This document shows positions 17,893-27,666 of a DNA stretch of 64,000 bases, piece by piece. The stretch is from an uncultured Synechococcus sp. (GTDB lineage Bacteria > Cyanobacteriota > Cyanobacteriia > Phormidesmidales > Phormidesmidaceae). The stretch lies in the NCBI GenBank assembly GCA_937911865.1, contig CALDSK010000307.1, positions 1 through 64,000 on the forward strand, written 5' to 3'. The position numbers and the translations under genes were made by a program. Positions within the stretch are counted from its first letter, which is position 1. Each line of letters begins with the position of its first letter. A model generated the notes under the pieces. That model was not told the DNA's origin, made no database searches, and worked only from the letters and a program-made list of their open reading frames with translations.

Positions 17893-20646
17893 ATGGTTGA
17901 CATCAACTTCAATGCAGTCGGTCAGTTTAAAGGCGTCAGCAAAAAGCCGGACAGCCTAACAAATCCAACCGCTCTACAGTTCGGTCCAGATGGGCGACTC
18001 TACGTCTCCGAACAAAATGGCACCATCAACGCTTTCACCATCGAAATGCGTGACGGCAGCTACATAGCTACCGACGTAGAAGAAATCAACCTCGTCAAAC
18101 AAATTCAGAACCACAATGACGATGGCACGCTTAGCAGCCTTACAGAGCGGCAAGTAACCGGCCTTGTCATTACAGGCACCGCCGACGATCCACAGCTATA
18201 TATATCCTCTAGCGATCCGAGAATTTCATCCAACGGTGAAGACAACGCCGATACGAATTCAGGCATTATCACTCGCTTAACCCGCAAGAATAATCAGTGG
18301 CAGGCCGTTGATATTATTCGAGGATTACCTCGCTCGGAGCAAAGCCACGCAACCAATGGGATAGCCCTTAGCACCAACGGCAAAAAGCTATACATTGCTC
18401 AAGGTGGCAACACCAACAACGGTGCGCCGTCCCGGTTCTTCTCCTACGCCAATGAATACGCCCTATCAGGCAGCATTCTAGAGGTCAACCTCGCCGCTAT
18501 TAACCAGCGCCCTGTGCTAACTGACCCTGCAGGCAACCAGGATGGAACCGCCAGAAAGTACGTCTATGACCTACCGACACTTGACGATCCAAGCGTGGTC
18601 AACGACGGTAGCCGAGAGACCAGGGCCGGAAAAGATACCGCAGGCCCGTGGGGAGGGAATGACGGCTTTAACATGTCTATTTTGCCTGCCAATGCGCCGC
18701 TAAGAATCTATGCGGATGGCTTTCGCAATCCATACGATATTGCGATCGCTCAAAATGGCAAAATGTACACCATAGACAATGGCTCTAATGACGGTAACGG
18801 AGGCGATCCGATTACCGATCCAAAAGGGCTTACGACCAGTCAACCAAACAATGGCGGCACCGGTAATGCAGAGCCCTTATTTCTGGTCGAAAAAGGCGGC
18901 TACTACGGCCATCCCAATCCTGCTCGCTCCAATCAAAAGCTAGCCTGGACGGTCTACAACGACAGCGGCACTGCCGACGATAGCCTAACCCCCAACACTA
19001 TCAGCGACCTCTCAACCCTCGTTCCCAACGGCTTGCCCATCAAAGCAGGCTTTGTCATCGATCCCAAACGGTTTACCGGCAACGCTGCCCGCCTTCGCCA
19101 AAGCGGTAGTCGCATTCCCTACAACAGCAGCTTGAGTCCGGCGATCGCAACGCTAGGCTCCTCTAGCAACGGGTTAGTGGAATATACCAGCGATGCCTTT
19201 GATGGAGCTCTAAAAGGAGCGCTCCTCGTTGCCCAGTTCAATGGCAACGTAACCCTGTTGAACGTGAATGATGCAGGTACGGCCTTAGTCCCCCTCATAG
19301 GGCCAGGAGCTGATGAGAAGCTAGGCACCGCCGACGATATAACGGTTGATGAAGATGGCATCTATCCACTGCTAAGCGGCTTCACAACGGCCCTAGATGT
19401 AACAACAGGGCCAGATGGCAGCATTTGGGTAGCCGAAGTCGGCGGTGATTTTATCAAGGCATTCTCTCCCTCCGATATTTTGCAAACCACCAGCACTGAC
19501 TTTGATGGCGATGGCATAGACAACACCATTGACCGCTTCATCCGTGATGCCAGCAATGGCACATCTACAACGCTCTCGCCCAAGCAAACCCTACTTTGGG
19601 ACTTTGATGCCAACCAGGACAATAACCTGCCAGGCGCAGACGGCTATGGCGGCGGCCTCACAGGGGTAATGATCAACGGTCGCACAGACTTCGAAGATTT
19701 CTTTAGATCTAGCGCCGATGGACCTGAGCAAAACATCAAACTAGACAACGTTAAATTCATCACCACGGCAGGAGGAGGAACAACCGTCATCGAAAACGTA
19801 TCCAACGGCCAAATAGAAAGAAAAAGGAATACTGGAGAGTATCTCTTTCATACCGGTGTTTCAATTGAGCCTGACGTAGACGTTTTTACAATTAAATGGA
19901 GTGCCTTTAACCCTGGCAGAGCCTTCCGAGGACCGAAACAACAGATAGGTGGATATATAGGCACTGGCGATCAGAGCAACTATCTCAAAATAGTTGCCAC
20001 TCAATCCCCTAGAGGTGAAATTCAGTTTGTTCTGGAAGATAAGGATACAGTTAAAAGCAAAGGAGCTGAGCAGGCAGACGATCTATTCAAGGTGCCAAAA
20101 AACAGCAACCGGAAAATATTTTTTGAGCTGACAATCGATCCGAAAGCAGCCACTGCCACACCGACAGTTACCTACGAAACTAGACGAGGCGACAAAACGG
20201 TCAGCGGCGACCCGATCAATCTTAGAGGGACCGCTGTTTTGAGAGCAATCAAAGGGAAATACAAAGTAAAAGGACAGCCGTCTGCACTTGCAGTAGGTTT
20301 GTTTTCTAGCAATGCTGGTCAGCCAGAAGATAAAACATTTCAGGCTATTTTTGACGACATAGAGATCACGGCAGGTGACGGCTCATCGGCCACGAGTACA
20401 GCCACTGCCAATATCACTACACAAAAAGACCCGCTTCTACACGGAGGACAGCTCAATATAGCAGCAGAAGCTATGTCTGTTGATCTTGACCTTAGCACCT
20501 TAGAAAAGACAGTTCTAGGCCAAGTCAATCAACAGATAGATTTATCTCTATCGCAACAATTGCCCTTCCATGCTGAACAGCTCAGCTTGAGAGAGAAGAG
20601 TGTACTGCCTTTATCTTCTGAATTCGCCTTTCTTAGCATTCTATAA
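17893..20646 (+). CDS. Large beta-propeller (sugar dehydrogenase-like) protein with lectin-like C-terminal domain
   Basis: 917 residues. Residues about 10-540 resemble NHL/sorbosone-dehydrogenase propellers: repeated blade signatures such as ALQFGPDGRLYVSEQNGTI, NGIALSTNGKKLYIAQGG and ALDVTTGPDGSIWVAEVGGD, and DGFRNPYDIAIAQNGKMYTID. Residues about 560-590 hold Ca-site-like DFDGDGID. From about 620 to 845 there is a beta-rich region (FEDFFRSS to AIFDDIEI) that looks like a laminin-G or lectin-type jelly roll. There is no signal peptide or transmembrane helix; proteins of this kind in cyanobacteria may be exported by type I secretion, but no RTX repeats are seen. Cofactor and substrate are unknown. 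Start ATG at 17893. Confidence 0.72.
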   Translation: MVDINFNAVGQFKGVSKKPDSLTNPTALQFGPDGRLYVSEQNGTINAFTIEMRDGSYIATDVEEINLVKQIQNHNDDGTLSSLTERQVTGLVITGTADDPQLYISSSDPRISSNGEDNADTNSGIITRLTRKNNQWQAVDIIRGLPRSEQSHATNGIALSTNGKKLYIAQGGNTNNGAPSRFFSYANEYALSGSILEVNLAAINQRPVLTDPAGNQDGTARKYVYDLPTLDDPSVVNDGSRETRAGKDTAGPWGGNDGFNMSILPANAPLRIYADGFRNPYDIAIAQNGKMYTIDNGSNDGNGGDPITDPKGLTTSQPNNGGTGNAEPLFLVEKGGYYGHPNPARSNQKLAWTVYNDSGTADDSLTPNTISDLSTLVPNGLPIKAGFVIDPKRFTGNAARLRQSGSRIPYNSSLSPAIATLGSSSNGLVEYTSDAFDGALKGALLVAQFNGNVTLLNVNDAGTALVPLIGPGADEKLGTADDITVDEDGIYPLLSGFTTALDVTTGPDGSIWVAEVGGDFIKAFSPSDILQTTSTDFDGDGIDNTIDRFIRDASNGTSTTLSPKQTLLWDFDANQDNNLPGADGYGGGLTGVMINGRTDFEDFFRSSADGPEQNIKLDNVKFITTAGGGTTVIENVSNGQIERKRNTGEYLFHTGVSIEPDVDVFTIKWSAFNPGRAFRGPKQQIGGYIGTGDQSNYLKIVATQSPRGEIQFVLEDKDTVKSKGAEQADDLFKVPKNSNRKIFFELTIDPKAATATPTVTYETRRGDKTVSGDPINLRGTAVLRAIKGKYKVKGQPSALAVGLFSSNAGQPEDKTFQAIFDDIEITAGDGSSATSTATANITTQKDPLLHGGQLNIAAEAMSVDLDLSTLEKTVLGQVNQQIDLSLSQQLPFHAEQLSLREKSVLPLSSEFAFLSIL

Positions 20647-20711
20647 AACCGTACAGTCTAGTTCTTAACAAGGCAGCAGGTATAATCACTAAACCGTTAA
20701 TAACACCTGAT

Positions 20712-21338
20712 ATGACGGACTATCTCAAGTACAGCGCAATCTCGCCGACTGCTTATGCCGATGGTTTGCCGCGATCGCAATTCATGCATTTCAGCATTCA
20801 CGAGCTTTGGCCACAAATTCCCCGCATCGCAGGCCCGGCTTATACCGTCCGCTGTCCGCCAGGTGATAACCTCATGCTCCATGCGGCCATTTACCGAGCC
20901 AAGCCGGGCGACATCATTGTTGTAGAGGCGGGTAATAGCGACTATGCCATGAGCGGTGGAAACGTATGTGCGATCGCTCAAAACAGAAACATCACTGGCT
21001 TCATTATTGATGGTGCTATTCGAGACATTGCCGAAGTCCGTGAAGCACGGTTTCCAGTATTTGCCAAAGGTTGCATTCCTAAGCCCGGCGTGAAAGAAAC
21101 CTTAGGAGAGCTGCAAGTCCCGATTGTTTGCGGTGGTGTCACAGTTTATCCAAATGACATGGTGATTGCCGACGAAGAAGGAATAGCGGTTATTCCTCAA
21201 AAGGAAATAGACAAAATTTGGCAAATTGCAAAAGAAAGAACAGAAAAAGACGCCGCTCAGTCGCTAGAGAGCTGGGCACATAATCATCGAGTTAGAATTG
21301 AGCAATTGCTGGCACAAAAAGGGTTTGAAGCGCCCTAA
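20712..21338 (+). CDS. RraA-like protein (HMG/CHA aldolase superfamily)
   Basis: 208 residues. The central GFIIDGAIRDIAEVREARFPVFAKG (residues about 99-123) is the RraA/aldolase signature: the Asp of DGAIRD binds the divalent metal, and the RD pair contacts substrate in the aldolase members. The upstream KPGDIIVVEAG element also fits. Family members are either 4-hydroxy-4-methyl-2-oxoglutarate/oxaloacetate-type lyases or RNase E inhibitors; sequence alone does not separate these, although the metal-site residues favour an enzyme. The gene follows the propeller gene by 65 bp on the same strand. Confidence 0.88.
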   Translation: MTDYLKYSAISPTAYADGLPRSQFMHFSIHELWPQIPRIAGPAYTVRCPPGDNLMLHAAIYRAKPGDIIVVEAGNSDYAMSGGNVCAIAQNRNITGFIIDGAIRDIAEVREARFPVFAKGCIPKPGVKETLGELQVPIVCGGVTVYPNDMVIADEEGIAVIPQKEIDKIWQIAKERTEKDAAQSLESWAHNHRVRIEQLLAQKGFEAP

Positions 21339-21675
21339 TTTAGGGCTTTACTAGCACTTTAATCGAAAGCTATGGTCTGTAGTCTATATGATGACCTTAC
21401 AGACACTCATGCTAGTTCACCCCTAAAAGAAGTTAGTCTTATCATGAATGCCATTAGGCATGCGCTACATCTAGTCGTTCACCTTCACTGAAGCGAACTC
21501 GCCGAGAAACTTTTAATCTAGAGCCTTCATAGCCTAGAAGCTATCTAGCCTAGGAACTTCGTAGCCTAGAAACTATCTAGCCCAGAAGCTATACCCCTGG
21601 ATACATCTAGTTTTCTCTCTATCGTGAGTTCGATTTACGTCGCGTCACGGCTTGTTCAGTCCACTCTCTTTATTC
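21339..21675. other. 337-bp intergenic region before the TPS adhesin gene
   Basis: No gene seen. A weak hairpin GCCCT-AATTT-AGGGC overlaps the rraA-like stop. The 16-bp tandem array (listed separately) occupies the middle. The promoter of the adhesin-CHAT pair should lie here. Confidence 0.6.
21530..21593. repeat. 16-bp tandem repeat array, four units
   Basis: TAGCCTAGAAGCTATC (21530), TAGCCTAGGAACTTCG (21546), TAGCCTAGAAACTATC (21562) and TAGCCCAGAAGCTATA (21578) follow each other without spacing. A poorer copy may precede at 21514. It sits about 80-145 bp before the adhesin start. Confidence 0.9.
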
Positions 21676-24600
21676 ATGAATGCGTTCTTTCGTACCGATT
21701 GGGCTCTTAGCAAGTCAATATCAGTCTGGAAAATTTATAGCAGTAAACTGGCCGGTGCTCTCCTCACCGCATTGCTGGCTGTGCAGCCAGCCTCCGTACG
21801 ACCTGCTTCCGCTCAAGTTGCCAGTGATGCCAGCTTTCAAACGCTGGTCAATGGCTCGATAAGCGATAGCTGCACCACAGGCGTTTGCACCGTTACAGGC
21901 GGTCTTCAAAACAACGCAAATTCTGTTCTCTTTCACAGCTTTAGTCAGTTTTCTTTACCAGACGCCGCTGATGGTCCCTCCGTTCTGTTTATCGATCCGG
22001 GTGTCGATGACATTGTTGCTAGGGTCACAGGCGGCGATCTATCCATCATTAACAGCACAATCTTCACAAGCGCTGACTCCACCGCCAATCTTTTCCTGAT
22101 CAACCCTAGCGGTATTCAGTTTGGTCCTAGCGGTCAGCTCGATTTGGGCGGTGGCTTTGTAGGCAGCACCGCCAGCGAAATCTTTTTTGATTCGCAAACT
22201 CGTCTGCCGTCAGGCACACCCTCTACCCCAGACAGCGCTCTCCTCACTGTTAGCGCGCCCGTTGGCCTCGGGCTACTAGCAGACTCAACCGCCCCAGTCC
22301 AGATACGAGGAACCGGACATGCCCTGACGTTTAGTTCAGCCGTAGGCCCCGCTCCTATTATCGATCGTTCGCGTCAGCAACCCAGTCTCACAGATGTTCC
22401 GGCCGAAAACATCAGCTACTCAGCGGTCACCGCCCGCCCAGAACAAACCTTCACGCTGGTTGCCAACGGCATAGAATTTATCGGCGGCAACGTTGTTGTC
22501 CCCGCAGGTCAAATTGAGCTGGGCAGTGTCGCCCAGGGGAGTGTTAGCTTCAACGCAGACGGCTTACTCGACTACAGCCAGGTAGAAGAGTTTGCTGATA
22601 TCACGCTGGCAGGCCGATCATCATTAGATGTCAGTGCAACCACGCCAGGCCACATTATTATTCAAGGAGACGATCTCTTTGCGACTGAAAACACCGCGCT
22701 GCTAGCCGAAACCTTGCCGCCAGAAGGTCTATCAGCACCCACCGTCGCCGGCGAGCTGCCAGCGCCAACGGCAATTCCAGCCGCACCCACTGCAGCACGA
22801 CCAGTAGCCCCCACCGCGCCAGCACCGCCAGCGGCCAGCGGCAGTATTAACCTCAATGCCGCTGGCGATCTGGCTATCAGTGACTTTGAAACGACCGAAA
22901 GTCTCACAGGCGAGCCAAACTTTACAACCTACATTGGCGCCGACGTCGGTCGAAACGCCACAGGCACAGGCAGTAACATCACCCTGCGCTCAGAGAACAT
23001 GACGTTGGACCGAGGCGCTCAAATTGGTACCAATGTCTTTGGCAATGGCACCGGCGGCAATATCAACATCACGGTTCGCGACACCGCCCTAATTACAGAT
23101 ATAGGTCCGCTGGGCATGTCGAGCCTACTCTCAAGCGTTGATCCACTGGGCACTGGTGACACAGGTCGAATCTCGCTAAACGCCGGGCAGCTTACCGTAG
23201 AAGAAGGCGCGCTCATTAGAACCGCTAACTTCACACAGGGAGTTGCAGGCGCGATCGCACTAAACGCCGACCAAATCAATCTACGCGATACCAATAACCC
23301 ACCTTCAACCGCTCAGCCCAATGAGGCCCCTCAGCAGATAGTACCGCCAGCCCGCATTGATTCGATTACGACCGGGCGTACAGGAGAACAGGGAGAACCC
23401 CTGAGCGTCAACGCCCAGCAGTTCAACGTCACAGGCGGCGCTCAGCTGGTCACGGTCACCCTGGGAGAAGGAACTGCTGGCGACGTCAATATCACCGCAG
23501 AGGAAGCCAGGCTTTCGGGGGTCTCTTTCTCACCTTCGGATATATCCAATAGTGGACCAAGCCTGATCGCCACCGTAGTCTCCCCAGAGGCCACCGGCGA
23601 CAGCGGCGATCTTACCGTTAACGCACGCCGTCTCTCCGTTGTAGACGGCGGACAAATCGGTACGGCCACCCTGGGCTCAGGCAATACCGGTAACCTGACG
23701 GTTAGCAGCAAGACCATAGACATCGCCGGACTCTCTTTTGGCGGGCGCAGCGGTTTGTTTTCTACAGCGCTCAACGGCACCGGTAGCGGCGGCAGTCTGG
23801 TTATCAACACCGACAGCCTCAACATTAGAGATGGCGGCGCCGTTAGCGCCAGTAACTTCAACAGCCTGCGGCGATCGTTTCTGCCACCCGGTCAAGGCAG
23901 CACCAGCAACCTCGACATCAATGCCAGCATCATCCGCCTGAACAACAATTCGCTAATCTCCGCCGATACCGTCACCGGCGATCGCGGCAACATTACCCTC
24001 AATACCAACTTACTTTCACTAAGAAACGGTAGCCGCGTCACCACCGATGCCACTGGAGAGGCCACAGGCGGCAACATTCAAATCAACGCACCAGACGGAT
24101 TCGTCGTAGCCGTTCCTGAAGAAAATAGTGATATCACTGCCAATGCTGTTTTTGGCGATGGCGGCAGCGTTAGCATCTCTGCCCAAGCGGTGATTGGCAT
24201 TGAGCAAAACGCGTCGCCCACCGGCGCCAGCGATATTACCGCTAGCTCAGACTTTGGAGCAGACGGTGAAACACGGCTAAATACCCTCAACCCAGAAATT
24301 CGCCAGGAGGCCAGCGCGCTGCCTCAGTCCCTGGCAATGCCCGCTGTAGCACAAGGCTGTAAGGCCAGTATCAGCGGGCGATTTGTTCAAACAGGGCGAG
24401 GCGGCGTTAGCACAACGCCATACGGCATCCTTAACAGCCGCAGCAGCTTGGCAGATGTCTCTTTACCCACTACGCTAAACACCGATGCGGCAGCCGAAAC
24501 AGCAGCATCACAAGGCACCTTGCATCTGCCAGAACCAGCAGCTAGCCCTACGGCAAATAACGTACCGGTAGATAACGTACCGACAGATAACGTACCGACA

Positions 24601-24744
24601 GATAACGTACCGACAGATAACGCACCCGCAACACCAGAGCAGGAGGCTCAAGCCTGGGCTTTTAACAGAAACGGTGAAGTTGTTCTCCTTGCCGAGACTA
24701 TCGCAACCACAGAAAATGAAAGATGCTTGGATTGGCGATCATGA
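21676..24744 (+). CDS. Two-partner-secretion (filamentous haemagglutinin-like) exoprotein
   Basis: About 1022 residues from ATG at 21676; a TTG 24 bp upstream (21652) is also in frame but gives a worse signal peptide. The N-terminus has a basic stretch, a hydrophobic core (LAGALLTALLAVQ) and an ASAQ cleavage region. Residues about 40-190 are the TPS domain: NSVLFHSFSQFSLP, then LFLINPSGIQFGPSGQLDLGG, the NPNG-type motif. The rest is a long beta-helix-like region with many Asn/Gly/Thr repeats and a Pro/Ala linker at about 355-395. The C-terminus has the cyanobacterial QGCKASISGRFVQTGRGG element and four copies of DNVPT from a 15-bp repeat. It would be exported through a TpsB pore, not found here. 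Its stop overlaps the CHAT gene start (ATGA). Confidence 0.93.
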   Translation: MNAFFRTDWALSKSISVWKIYSSKLAGALLTALLAVQPASVRPASAQVASDASFQTLVNGSISDSCTTGVCTVTGGLQNNANSVLFHSFSQFSLPDAADGPSVLFIDPGVDDIVARVTGGDLSIINSTIFTSADSTANLFLINPSGIQFGPSGQLDLGGGFVGSTASEIFFDSQTRLPSGTPSTPDSALLTVSAPVGLGLLADSTAPVQIRGTGHALTFSSAVGPAPIIDRSRQQPSLTDVPAENISYSAVTARPEQTFTLVANGIEFIGGNVVVPAGQIELGSVAQGSVSFNADGLLDYSQVEEFADITLAGRSSLDVSATTPGHIIIQGDDLFATENTALLAETLPPEGLSAPTVAGELPAPTAIPAAPTAARPVAPTAPAPPAASGSINLNAAGDLAISDFETTESLTGEPNFTTYIGADVGRNATGTGSNITLRSENMTLDRGAQIGTNVFGNGTGGNINITVRDTALITDIGPLGMSSLLSSVDPLGTGDTGRISLNAGQLTVEEGALIRTANFTQGVAGAIALNADQINLRDTNNPPSTAQPNEAPQQIVPPARIDSITTGRTGEQGEPLSVNAQQFNVTGGAQLVTVTLGEGTAGDVNITAEEARLSGVSFSPSDISNSGPSLIATVVSPEATGDSGDLTVNARRLSVVDGGQIGTATLGSGNTGNLTVSSKTIDIAGLSFGGRSGLFSTALNGTGSGGSLVINTDSLNIRDGGAVSASNFNSLRRSFLPPGQGSTSNLDINASIIRLNNNSLISADTVTGDRGNITLNTNLLSLRNGSRVTTDATGEATGGNIQINAPDGFVVAVPEENSDITANAVFGDGGSVSISAQAVIGIEQNASPTGASDITASSDFGADGETRLNTLNPEIRQEASALPQSLAMPAVAQGCKASISGRFVQTGRGGVSTTPYGILNSRSSLADVSLPTTLNTDAAAETAASQGTLHLPEPAASPTANNVPVDNVPTDNVPTDNVPTDNAPATPEQEAQAWAFNRNGEVVLLAETIATTENERCLDWRS
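24562..24621 (+). repeat. 15-bp in-frame tandem repeat in the adhesin gene
   Basis: Four units of AACGTACCGACAGAT type (first and last variant) encode DNVPV/DNVPT/DNAPA near the C-terminus. Confidence 0.85.
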
Positions 24745-27650
24745 AGATACTTCGTCTCACGACCCGTTTTAGGCGATGGCTAGCGATCGCTTTTAGCAGT
24801 TGCTGGATTGTTTTATTCCTACAAAGTCAGACTCCTGCTCTGCCAAATCAGTCTGTAGCCAATCAGTCTGTAACCAATCAGTCTGTAACCAATCAGGCCG
24901 TATCTACAGGCAGCATCACCGCAGGCATTACCGCCTATGAAGGCAGACAGTTTTCGGCTGCGATCGCCCACTGGCAGACCGCACTCACCGCTATCGACAC
25001 AACAGAGCCCAACGCACCGCTTACACGCGCCTACCTTCTAAGCAACCTGGCGAGCGCCTATCAGCAGCTCGGCCAAATCCCAGCGGCTAGTACCGCGCTC
25101 ACCGAAAGTCTAGAAATTCTTGAAGCTTGGCCTGAGCACACTCAAACTTACTGGCAGGTCGCGGCTCGCGTACTCAACACGCAAGGACGAAATCAGTGGC
25201 AGCAGGGCCAAACCGCAGCTGCCCTCACCAGCTGGCAAACTGCCGAGCAGTACTATCAGCAGATCAGCCTGTCTAGCGAGACGAGCCACACAGATCGCCA
25301 GTCATCTGACCAGACCAAAATGGGCCTAATGCTGACTCAGATCAACCAGGCCCTAGCCCTACAAGAACTCGGCTTCAACGCTCAAGCCACCGAACGGCTC
25401 AGGCAGCTTAGGCAGCAGCTGCCGCCTCTAAACGACAGTATTCAGCTCAGCATCGTCACAGAGCTAGGCAAGGCCATGCGTCGCATTGGCGCACTCAACG
25501 ACGCTAGGAACTTACTCACTACCAGCCTAACGAACGCCACCCGCCAATCACTGAGCTACCCAACACTACAGCTGGAGCTGGCTCATACGGTTAGATCGCT
25601 CAGCCACAGAGCGATCGCACTTGGCCAGCGTGCAGACGCTCAAAGCTATACAAACGAAACCATAGACCACTACAGACAGGTCGAAAACATTGCAGGGGCC
25701 TCACCCACGAGCCACTTACTCAAAGCAAGAGCACAGCTCAACCGGCTTAGCTACCTAATTGAAATTGGGCAGATAGAAAATGCCCAGACGCTTTGGCCAC
25801 AGATCGACTTAACCGCGCTGCCCACCAGCCGTGACAGCACCGAAGCCTACATTAGCTATGCGCACAGCCTAAACTGCCTGCGATCGCCTACTTCAAACAC
25901 CTGCACAAAAAAAGAATGGCAAAAGGTTGTTGACGTCTCCGCCAGCTATCTTCCTCCTACTAGCGAACAACAAAACAGGCTATTGCAATCGCTGACCACC
26001 GCCATTCAGCAGTCTACCGACTTAGCAGATCCGCTAATAGAATCCTACGCCGTTGGTGAGCTGGGTCACACCTACGAGCTGACCGGTCAGTACGCAGACG
26101 CCATCCGCCTCACAGAGCGAGCCTTACAGCTAGTCGAAGGCAAGCAAAAGCCAGAAGTTGCTTACCGGTGGGAATGGCAGCTGGGCAGACTCTATCAGCA
26201 GCCACAAGCCCTGCAGTCACAAACTCAGCAGCCACAAGCTCAACAGCCACCAGCAAATGCCTCAAAGCAAAACAGGCAGCGGACTGCTGAAAAAGCCAAA
26301 GCCAGCGCCGCCTATCAAAGAGCGCTGACCTCGCTAGCATCTGTCCGCCAAAACCTGCTAATAGTTGACACACAGGTGCAATTCTCTTTTAGAGACAACG
26401 TAGAACCCGTCTACAGAGAATTTATCGACCTGTTGCTGAGTACGTATCACCAAGAATCAAGCGCCGAACTCAGTCTCAATCCCAGCATCAAAAGCACAGA
26501 TAATGACCAAGCAGCAAACAATCAACGGCTGCTTCGGCTAGCCGTCCAAACCCTCGACGCACTCCAGCTCACAGAACTTGAAAACTTCTTAGGATGCAAC
26601 CTCTCCCAGATTGTCAGCTTGAGCGATGCCAACAGCGATCCTAAAGCGGTCAAAATATATCCTATTTTGCTGCCTCAGCAGCTCGCTATTATCATTGAGC
26701 CACCGAATCAGCCACTCACGCTCAGAACAGTTGACATCAGTCAGGAGAACGTTGAAGCAGCCCTGAGCGCACTCAGAGAAAACCTGATTCTGCCTGGTAA
26801 AACGCCCGCTGTCGTAGCCTCGGCGCGGCAGCTCTATCAGTGGCTGATAGAACCCATAGAGCCAGTACTGGCAGAAAATGACACCATCGAAACGCTAGTT
26901 TTTGTGCTGGACGGTGCACTGCGAAACGTGCCAATGGGCGTACTGTACGACGGCGAGCAGTACTTAGTTGAAAAAGAATTCGCGATCGCCATTGCCCCAC
27001 AGCTCGATCTCTTCGCACCTCACCCCACCCCGCAAAAGCTCAAAATCTTACGCGGCGGCATCGGCCTGCCGCAAACCGTACGCGGCCAAAATTTTCCCCC
27101 TATCGAACTCATTCAGACAGAGCTCAACCAAATCCCTGAAAATCTCACTGTCTCCAGCCCACTGCTCAACGAAGCCTTTACCCAGGCCAACATCGAAACG
27201 CAGCTCGCCACTAAAACCTACTCTGCCATTCACTGGAAAACCCACGGCGTCTTCAGCTCCAGCCCTGGAGAAACCTTTCTCGTCGCCTACAAAGACGGCA
27301 TTACAGCCAACGAACTCAGCGACTTAGTCCGCTCTGCCAGCGAGCAGCAGGCAGAACCCTTAGAGCTTTTAGTCCTCAGCGCCTGCGCAACGGCCCAAGG
27401 CGATCGCCGTGCCGTCCTTGGCCTAGCGGGCATAGCCGTTCGAGCCGGGACTCGCAGCACGCTATCGACCCTTTGGCGAGCCGATGACCGAGCCAACACC
27501 GCACTCATGTCCAGCTTCTACAAGGGCATCAACAGCGGCCTGACCAAAGCCCAAGCGCTACAGCGGGCTCAACAAGAACTTCTTCAAGACTTAAGCTATC
27601 CGGCCCCCTACTACTGGGCACCCTACCTCCTAGTCGGCAACTGGCTGTAG
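24741..27650 (+). CDS. Secreted TPR-CHAT (caspase-like) protein
   Basis: 969 residues from ATG at 24741, chosen because it overlaps the adhesin stop as ATGA and gives a clean signal peptide (basic RFRRW then AIAFSSCWIVLFLQ). An ATG at 24723 is also in frame. Residues about 25-45 are a NQSVT repeat from a 15-bp duplication. TPR-type helices fill about 50-560. The CHAT domain covers about 640-968, with the dyad His835 in IHWKTHG and Cys882 in LSACATA, then RAGTRSTLSTLWRADD. CHAT domains are caspase-like cysteine peptidases; in cyanobacteria they often sit beside haemagglutinin-like genes. A role in processing or sensing the adhesin is inferred. A paralogue is truncated at 1-1810. Confidence 0.92.
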   Translation: MKILRLTTRFRRWLAIAFSSCWIVLFLQSQTPALPNQSVANQSVTNQSVTNQAVSTGSITAGITAYEGRQFSAAIAHWQTALTAIDTTEPNAPLTRAYLLSNLASAYQQLGQIPAASTALTESLEILEAWPEHTQTYWQVAARVLNTQGRNQWQQGQTAAALTSWQTAEQYYQQISLSSETSHTDRQSSDQTKMGLMLTQINQALALQELGFNAQATERLRQLRQQLPPLNDSIQLSIVTELGKAMRRIGALNDARNLLTTSLTNATRQSLSYPTLQLELAHTVRSLSHRAIALGQRADAQSYTNETIDHYRQVENIAGASPTSHLLKARAQLNRLSYLIEIGQIENAQTLWPQIDLTALPTSRDSTEAYISYAHSLNCLRSPTSNTCTKKEWQKVVDVSASYLPPTSEQQNRLLQSLTTAIQQSTDLADPLIESYAVGELGHTYELTGQYADAIRLTERALQLVEGKQKPEVAYRWEWQLGRLYQQPQALQSQTQQPQAQQPPANASKQNRQRTAEKAKASAAYQRALTSLASVRQNLLIVDTQVQFSFRDNVEPVYREFIDLLLSTYHQESSAELSLNPSIKSTDNDQAANNQRLLRLAVQTLDALQLTELENFLGCNLSQIVSLSDANSDPKAVKIYPILLPQQLAIIIEPPNQPLTLRTVDISQENVEAALSALRENLILPGKTPAVVASARQLYQWLIEPIEPVLAENDTIETLVFVLDGALRNVPMGVLYDGEQYLVEKEFAIAIAPQLDLFAPHPTPQKLKILRGGIGLPQTVRGQNFPPIELIQTELNQIPENLTVSSPLLNEAFTQANIETQLATKTYSAIHWKTHGVFSSSPGETFLVAYKDGITANELSDLVRSASEQQAEPLELLVLSACATAQGDRRAVLGLAGIAVRAGTRSTLSTLWRADDRANTALMSSFYKGINSGLTKAQALQRAQQELLQDLSYPAPYYWAPYLLVGNWL

Positions 27651-27666
27651 CAGGCTCTCTTCTTTT

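Noticed and set aside
21652..21675. Earlier TTG start for the adhesin
   Set aside because: It adds residues before the basic region and weakens the signal peptide; ATG at 21676 is better.
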